This document shows positions 26,743-32,323 of a stretch of 32,323 nucleotides of DNA, piece after piece (position 1 is the stretch's first letter; every line of letters starts with the position of its first letter). Origin of the DNA: a bacterium (lineage in GTDB: Bacteria; CLD3; SB21); the NCBI GenBank assembly GCA_013359335.1, contig JABWBZ010000006.1, forward strand, positions 1 to 32,323, read 5' to 3'. The notes under the pieces were generated by a model, which was given only the letters and a program-made list of their open reading frames with translations, had not been told where the DNA came from and made no database searches. The position numbers and the translations under genes are program-made.

Positions 26743-28023
26743 TTATTGGGAAGTTTGGACAAGGCGTTTTTTCAGCAGGTTTTTTTCCGGTTCGGTTTGA
26801 ACCGTTTGCAGAGCTTGACGATACGCCGCAGCGGCATCGGAATTTCTTCCGGCGCGGGCAAAGAGTTCCCCCAAAGTAGCGTAATACAAATAATACGATC
26901 GCATGGTCGGCAAATGCGCCAGTCCTTCGAGAGCGTCGAGTCCTGCGTCGGCGCCTTCGCTCATCGCCAGCGCCACGGCGCGATTCAAAGCATACACGGG
27001 TGAATCGTTGATCGACTGCAAAATATCGTAGTAATCCGTGATCGTGCGCCAATCCGTTCGTTCATACGACGGCGCCAGTGCGTGACACGCCGCAATGCCG
27101 GCCTGCACGTGATATTCGGTCAATGCATCCGCGCGGCGAGCCAGGTCCAGATGATAAAAACCGCGTTGAATCATCGCGCGATCCCACAACTCGCGGTTTT
27201 GTTCGCTCAGCAACAGGATATCGCCGTTGTCGTCGAGGCGTGCGGGAAATCGCGACATCTGCAGATACATGAGAGCGAGCAAGGCATGCACTTCCGGAAG
27301 CCGTCCGCCCGGATGATCGGACAGAATCGTGAGAAGACGCACGGCTTCTTCGCATAATTCCTCCTGGATCAAACTCTCGCCTTCATGCGCATTGTAGCCT
27401 TTATTAAAAAGCAGGTACAAAACTTCCAAAACCGATTCAACGCGCTTTTGCAACTCACCGTTCTTCGGCGTTTCAAGCGATAACTGCTCATCCCGGATTT
27501 TTCTTTTAGCCCGGACTAACCGCTGCGCAACGGTGGTGTCTTGCGTAAAAAAAGCTTTGGCAATTTCCGTTACGCTGAAACCGCCGAGAATGTTCAACGT
27601 CAATGAAACTTGCGCCTCACGTGAAATGGCCGGATGGCAGCAGACGAACATCATTTTCAAAACATCGTCTTTGAGTTCTGCATCGAGGAGAATTTCCTTT
27701 TCTTCGCCGGCAAACGATTGCATCTCCAATAAATTATCGAAATCAGGCGAACGGGTTACGACACTGGATTCGCGCCGAAGTTTGTCGACCGTCAGATTTT
27801 TAGCGGAAGCATAAATCCACCCGCCCGGGTTTTTGGGAACACCTTTGATCGGCCAGATTTGCAGCGCTTTCAGCAACGTTTCCTGAACGGAATCTTCGAT
27901 CAATTCTAAATGCTCCAATCCGTATATGCGGCTGAGCGTCGCCGTCACCTGGCCGGCCTGATGGCGGAAAAGATTTTCAACAAGCAGATGGATTTTTTCA
28001 GTCATAAACGATTCGTTCGGCAT
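26743..28023 (-). CDS. ECF-type RNA polymerase sigma factor with C-terminal DUF6596/TPR-like domain (ECF42-like)
   Basis: Region 2 (HLELIEDSVQETLLKALQIWPIKGVPKNPGGWIYASAKNLTVDKLRRE); long extension LYLLFNKGYNAHEGESLIQEELCEEAVRLLTILSDHP, NRAVALAMSEGADAGLDAL. The true start may be the second ATG (28005). Confidence 0.88.
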   Translation of the reverse strand: MPNESFMTEKIHLLVENLFRHQAGQVTATLSRIYGLEHLELIEDSVQETLLKALQIWPIKGVPKNPGGWIYASAKNLTVDKLRRESSVVTRSPDFDNLLEMQSFAGEEKEILLDAELKDDVLKMMFVCCHPAISREAQVSLTLNILGGFSVTEIAKAFFTQDTTVAQRLVRAKRKIRDEQLSLETPKNGELQKRVESVLEVLYLLFNKGYNAHEGESLIQEELCEEAVRLLTILSDHPGGRLPEVHALLALMYLQMSRFPARLDDNGDILLLSEQNRELWDRAMIQRGFYHLDLARRADALTEYHVQAGIAACHALAPSYERTDWRTITDYYDILQSINDSPVYALNRAVALAMSEGADAGLDALEGLAHLPTMRSYYLYYATLGELFARAGRNSDAAAAYRQALQTVQTEPEKNLLKKRLVQTSQ

Positions 28024-28071
28024 GACTTTGAAGACCTTTTAGGCAGCCCTTTGATGTATATAAAGAACCGC

Positions 28072-31000
28072 TTAAGCGGTTTCGATGACGTCGTGAACTA
28101 CCGCTTTTTTGGTACGCTTCGGAAATACGTGGCGGAAAAGGCTTGGAATTTTTTCCCGCCATTCATCAACTTTGGCGTACACGACCGGCACTACGATCAG
28201 CGTCAACATCATCGAACTGGTCAATCCGCCGATGAGCGCCCACGCCAACCCCGATTTCCATTCCGATCCCGCACTGTGCGACATTGCAATCGGCATCATA
28301 CCGATGATCATCGTCAACGTCGTCATCAGGATTGGGCGCAACCGCGTCTGGCCTGCTTCCAATAACGCATCCAGCGTATTTAATTTTTGTTCATCGCGAG
28401 TCTGATTCGTCCGGTCGACCAGCAGGATCGCATTTTTACCGACAAGCCCGATCAGCATGATGATGCCAAGTATCGAAAAAATATTCAGCGTCTTCATCAT
28501 CAATGCCAGCGCGAGCAACGCTCCGACGATCGCAACCGGAATCGAAAACAAAACGACGAACGGATAAATGTACGAATCATACAACGCGACCATAATCATG
28601 TAGACGAAGAGGATTCCGGCTAACATGGCCAGACCCAGACTTCCAAATGAATCTTCCTGGTTTTTCAAATCACCGGAATAGGCTATCTGTACGCCTTTCG
28701 GCAAAGTTTCATTGGCTAACATTGCTTTGAAGTCGTTGGCGATGCTGCCGCTCGGACGGCTAAGCGCTTGCGAGAAAACCGTAATGGCCGCGTTGCGGTC
28801 GCGGCGTTGCAGCTTCGTCGGACCAGTCGTCTGAAAAATATTGGAAAATTGTTTCAATTCGACCGCTTGGCCCTTACGGTTAAAAAACGTCAATGTGCCG
28901 ATGTCCGACGTGCGATGACGGTCGAATTCATCCAACTGGATGCGAATATCGAATTCATCGGCGCCGTCGCGGAATTTAGATTCGTCATCGCCGGTCAGCG
29001 CGACGCGCAGCGCCGCTCCGACTTCCGACAGCGACAGCCCGAACGCCGCCATTTTCTGACGATCAATTTCAATGCGCGTCTCCGGTTTGCCGTCTTCCGC
29101 CGACAGGCGGACATCCGCCGTTCCGGGAATGTGACGCAGCATGTCGGCAACTTTATTGGCCGCTATCGTGACGTCGTCACGCACCGGACCGCTCACGACG
29201 ATCTGAATCGGCGTCTGATTGGCCGTTCCAAAAATCCCGATCGGGTTGACGCGAACTTTGATCCCGGGAATTTGTTGAACGCGCTGTTTGATTTCCCAGC
29301 CGACGTCTTCAGTCGATTTGGTGCGTTCATTTTTCGGCACGAGCGCCACGTTGAGTTCAGCGACGTTGTTCGAAGATTGCCCGATCAATCCTTCATTCGA
29401 AGCGCCAACGTTGACAAAAACTTTATACACTTCCGGCAGCGCCATGATGATTTTTTCAACTTCGCGCGTCATGTGATTGGTATTTTCAATCGTCGAGCCG
29501 GGAGGCAACTCGATCGTCACGGCAAACTCACCGCGGTCGGATTGCGTAATAAATTCACCGCCGATGAATCCCAACGGCAGCAGCGCCACAGAACCGATAA
29601 ACATGGCTATGGTTGCCAGCGCAACTTTACCGCGATTGGCCAGACTCCATTTTAACAACGATAAATAATGATGGCTGAATTTGTCATACAACGATTCAAA
29701 CCCAAGCGCGAATCGCCCCAGCAAGGTATGTTTTGTAAGATGCTCGATCTTGGCAAACCGTGAAGCCAGAGCCGGTGTGATCGTAAACGAAACTAATAAG
29801 CTTAAAAGCGTCGACACGACAACGACTATAGCGAACTGGCGGATGATATCGCCGATCAATCCGGTCGTCATCGCGAGCGGTACGAATACCACCACATCGA
29901 CGAGCGTGATCGAAAGCGCCGCAAATCCGATTTCGTTACGACCTTTAACGGCGGCGGTCATCCGGTCTTCGCCCATTTCTAGACGCCGATAAATATTTTC
30001 CAAAACGACGATCGAATCGTCGACAAGAATTCCGACCACTAATGAAAGCCCCAGCAACGTCATAAGATTTAATGAAAAACCAAATGCATACATGGCGATG
30101 AACGTCGAAATCAACGACGCAGGAATCGCTATCATCACGATGACCGAATTGCGCAAGCTGTGCAGAAAAAGTAACATGACGAGCGCCACTAAACCGACGG
30201 CCAGCGCCAAATCGAATTTTACCGCGTTGGCGGCGTCGACCGTGAACATCGAACCGTCCTGAGCGATATTCACGTTAAACGCGTGCTCGGCATAATCTTT
30301 TTCCATCAGTTGAATTTCTTTTCGAACCAATTGACTGACTTCGACGGCATTCGCGTCCGATTGTTTTTGCACCAAAACCCCGACGGAAGTTTTGCCGTTG
30401 ATCCGGCTGATGTTTGTATAATCTTTTTGTCCGTCTTGCACTTCGGCGATATCTGTCAATTTAATATCGCCGCCCTGACGGGATTTTCCGATGACCAGGT
30501 TGCGCAGTTCGTCGACGGAATTAAACTTTCCAGCCACGCGGACGATGAATTGCCCGTCGGCGTCTTTTATTTTTCCAGTCGGAAAATCGAGATTCGACGC
30601 CTTGATCGCTTCGGTGACGGCAAGAATCGAAAGTCCGTAGCTTTTTAATTTTCCCTGATCGAGATTGATTTTGATTTCGCGTTCGTCGCCGCCGATCAGC
30701 GTGATCTGGCCGACGCCGGCGAGTTTTGAAAAACGCGGTTGCACGTGATCTTTGATAAATTGATAAAACTCGCGCGACGGCATATTGCTCGTGACGCCAA
30801 GACGAAGCACGGGAATTTCATCGATCGCAAATTTCGACAACGTCGGCGTCAAAACGTCGTCCGGCAATTTCGACGTGATTTCGCCGACTTTGCGCTGCGC
30901 GTCCTGCAGCGCCGTTTCAATATCCGCTCCTTGATTGAACTCCACGTTCACGAACGAAACGCCTTCGGACGACGTCGACGACACGGCTGAAATTTCATCC

Positions 31001-31227
31001 AAACTCGAAACCGCATCTTCAATTAATTTGCTTACGGACGTTTCAACTTCATTCGGAGAAGCGCCGGGATAAATCGTCGTGATCGTCACCACCGGCGGCG
31101 TGATTTTCGGGAGCAATTCATACGATAATTGCGTGTAGCTGAAAAGCCCCAAAACGCCGAGCGCCGCAAAAAGTACGACGATAAGGCTCGGCCGTTTGAT
31201 GGATAATTCGGTAATGGTCATATTCAA
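28072..31227 (-). CDS. RND family efflux transporter, permease subunit (AcrB/HAE1-like)
   Basis: 1051 aa; SIKRPSLIVVLFAALGVLGLFSYTQLSYELLPKI, YPGASPNEVE, LVVGILVDDSIVVLENIYR, MLIGLVGKNAILLVD; SD aggag. Confidence 0.96.
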   Translation of the reverse strand: MNMTITELSIKRPSLIVVLFAALGVLGLFSYTQLSYELLPKITPPVVTITTIYPGASPNEVETSVSKLIEDAVSSLDEISAVSSTSSEGVSFVNVEFNQGADIETALQDAQRKVGEITSKLPDDVLTPTLSKFAIDEIPVLRLGVTSNMPSREFYQFIKDHVQPRFSKLAGVGQITLIGGDEREIKINLDQGKLKSYGLSILAVTEAIKASNLDFPTGKIKDADGQFIVRVAGKFNSVDELRNLVIGKSRQGGDIKLTDIAEVQDGQKDYTNISRINGKTSVGVLVQKQSDANAVEVSQLVRKEIQLMEKDYAEHAFNVNIAQDGSMFTVDAANAVKFDLALAVGLVALVMLLFLHSLRNSVIVMIAIPASLISTFIAMYAFGFSLNLMTLLGLSLVVGILVDDSIVVLENIYRRLEMGEDRMTAAVKGRNEIGFAALSITLVDVVVFVPLAMTTGLIGDIIRQFAIVVVVSTLLSLLVSFTITPALASRFAKIEHLTKHTLLGRFALGFESLYDKFSHHYLSLLKWSLANRGKVALATIAMFIGSVALLPLGFIGGEFITQSDRGEFAVTIELPPGSTIENTNHMTREVEKIIMALPEVYKVFVNVGASNEGLIGQSSNNVAELNVALVPKNERTKSTEDVGWEIKQRVQQIPGIKVRVNPIGIFGTANQTPIQIVVSGPVRDDVTIAANKVADMLRHIPGTADVRLSAEDGKPETRIEIDRQKMAAFGLSLSEVGAALRVALTGDDESKFRDGADEFDIRIQLDEFDRHRTSDIGTLTFFNRKGQAVELKQFSNIFQTTGPTKLQRRDRNAAITVFSQALSRPSGSIANDFKAMLANETLPKGVQIAYSGDLKNQEDSFGSLGLAMLAGILFVYMIMVALYDSYIYPFVVLFSIPVAIVGALLALALMMKTLNIFSILGIIMLIGLVGKNAILLVDRTNQTRDEQKLNTLDALLEAGQTRLRPILMTTLTMIIGMMPIAMSHSAGSEWKSGLAWALIGGLTSSMMLTLIVVPVVYAKVDEWREKIPSLFRHVFPKRTKKAVVHDVIETA

Positions 31228-31250
31228 AAACTCCTGCTAATTTTCTTTGA

Positions 31251-31619
31251 TTATTCTGCCGTTTGTTTGGTATCGTCGAGACGTTTAAGCCACAGCTGAT
31301 AAAGATGTCTGGGAAATTTGACGCGATGAACGTTCGAGCGCCGCATATCGTTAAATTCCGAGCGGGAAAAACTCAATTGCGTGTACACGTTGAAATCCCA
31401 TTGTATGGCAATTTCTTCGGCAACGTTCAACGCTGCTCGTTCGTAATCGTTACCGGAATTGACGATGAAATCTTTGGAACGAAAAACAAATTCTTCGCAC
31501 CATTTTGCCACGTCCAAATCCGTAATGTCCTGCCATCCGTTTTCAATCGCCATCGTCAATACGATCCTTAAATTATCCGCATTCCAGTCGAGTGAAATTT
31601 TATTTTCTGTGGAAACCAT
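31251..31619 (-). CDS. Small soluble protein of unknown function, co-oriented 23 bp upstream of the RND gene
   Basis: ORF track start 31649; ATG 31619 (MVSTENKISLDWNADNLRIVLTMAIENGW...) has SD aaagg. No family recognised. Confidence 0.65.
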   Translation of the reverse strand: MVSTENKISLDWNADNLRIVLTMAIENGWQDITDLDVAKWCEEFVFRSKDFIVNSGNDYERAALNVAEEIAIQWDFNVYTQLSFSRSEFNDMRRSNVHRVKFPRHLYQLWLKRLDDTKQTAE

Positions 31620-31760
31620 TTCTAACCTTTGTTTATCTGAGCCTAACATTCACATATCTTAATTGAAAAAAAATTACTTTAATAAATTTACTTTATTATC
31701 GAAACCGCCATGCTGTCACGGAGATTATTGTGTTGATGATTCCATCCGGTTTGTAGCGAT

Positions 31761-32323
31761 ATGGTCGAGCAGTACACATCAAACATACCATTCCTTGCTG
31801 TGGCAGTCTCGCTGGGCATTGTGCCGCTCATTCTTCTCAGCTCACGTTGGCCGAATATTCGTGAAGGCTGGACGATTGCGGCATCAGTTGTGAAGTTCGG
31901 CCTCGTTCTCTCGCTGCTTCCTGATGCTTTGGCCAACAAAGCTGCAAGTATCGAAATTCTTGAGATTTCACCGGGTATCACTCTCGCATTGAAGGCCGAT
32001 CCGTTGGGCGTGTTTTTCGCCTTGATCGCATCGGGGCTTTGGGTATTCACATCTTTCTATTCAATCGGATATGTTCGGGGGCTGGATGAACACAAGCAAA
32101 CGCGCTACTTCGCGAGCTTTGCTGTTTGTCTTTCTGCAACGATAGGGATTGCATTCTCCGCCAATCTCCTGACATTTCTCATCTTTTATGAAATCCTCAC
32201 CGTAGCAACATATCCTCTTGTCATCCACAAAGAAACGCCGGTTGCCATCAGCGCAGGACGGAAATACCTCGTCTACACCCTCACGGCCGGAGTTGTGTTG
32301 ATTGCTGCGTTAGGGTGGACGTA
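31761..32323 (+). CDS. Monovalent cation/H+ antiporter subunit D or NADH-quinone oxidoreductase subunit L/M/N-like membrane protein (truncated at right edge)
   Basis: Absent from the ORF track because it has no stop in the window. ATG 31761 reads MVEQYTSNIPFLAVAVSLGIVPLILLSSRWP...LKADPLGVFFALIASGLWVFTSFYSIGYVRG...TRYFASFAVCLSATIGIAFSANLLTFLIFYEILTVATYPLVIHKET..., typical of the proton-translocating Complex I/Mrp family. Confidence 0.85.
   Translation, partial: MVEQYTSNIPFLAVAVSLGIVPLILLSSRWPNIREGWTIAASVVKFGLVLSLLPDALANKAASIEILEISPGITLALKADPLGVFFALIASGLWVFTSFYSIGYVRGLDEHKQTRYFASFAVCLSATIGIAFSANLLTFLIFYEILTVATYPLVIHKETPVAISAGRKYLVYTLTAGVVLIAALGWT

Noticed and set aside
28768-29655. 295-aa plus-strand ORF opposite the RND pump
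   Set aside because: Shadow ORF antisense to a full-length, clearly coding RND gene. Arg/Phe/Asp-rich composition typical of antisense frames, and no recognisable domain.
31663-31893. 76-aa ORF before the antiporter
   Set aside because: Overlaps the antiporter N-terminus in another frame; no convincing SD or family.
1-32323. CRISPR arrays, tRNA/rRNA genes, transposons, toxin-antitoxin or phage-defence loci
   Set aside because: No regularly spaced repeats, no cloverleaf or rRNA-like sequence noticed, and no transposase, Cas, restriction or toxin motifs in any translated ORF.

Overview
This 32.3 kb window is gene-dense bacterial DNA. I found no rRNA, tRNA, CRISPR, phage or transposase signal. 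From left to right:
(1) The 5' end of a SAM-methyltransferase-like gene (- strand, cut by the window edge) behind a lipoprotein msrB.
(2) + strand secreted or lipoprotein genes: DUF2911, MBL-fold hydrolase, alpha/beta hydrolase-TPR, TPR protein, SUMF1-like lipoprotein, DUF6265.
(3) A MetR-like LysR regulator (- strand) divergent from a DinB-like gene.
(4) A tightly packed five-gene enzyme cassette: cupin-like, RraA-type aldolase, PLP decarboxylase, NADP-binding oxidoreductase, PNPOx-like flavoprotein.
(5) A FtsX/MacB-type ABC permease, a LysE exporter and an esterase.
(6) A two-component operon with a sigma-54 (NtrC-type) response regulator plus small membrane, lipoprotein, coiled-coil and outer-membrane-like proteins.
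(7) A - strand block: M16 peptidase, ECF42-like sigma factor, RND pump, small unknown protein.
(8) The start of a cation/H+ antiporter (NuoL/MrpD-like) gene truncated by the right edge, with visibly different codon usage.

The most interesting signals are:
- perfect inverted repeats just upstream of several start codons, one fully complementary to the Shine-Dalgarno;
- a canonical MetR box beside the metR-like gene;
- a possible sigma-54 promoter plus upstream dyad at the sigma-54 regulator operon;
- the five-gene enzyme cassette;
- a probable frameshift at the 5' end of the TPR lipoprotein gene;
- the compositional break near 31.7 kb.
All family calls come from motif recognition by eye; no database search was run.
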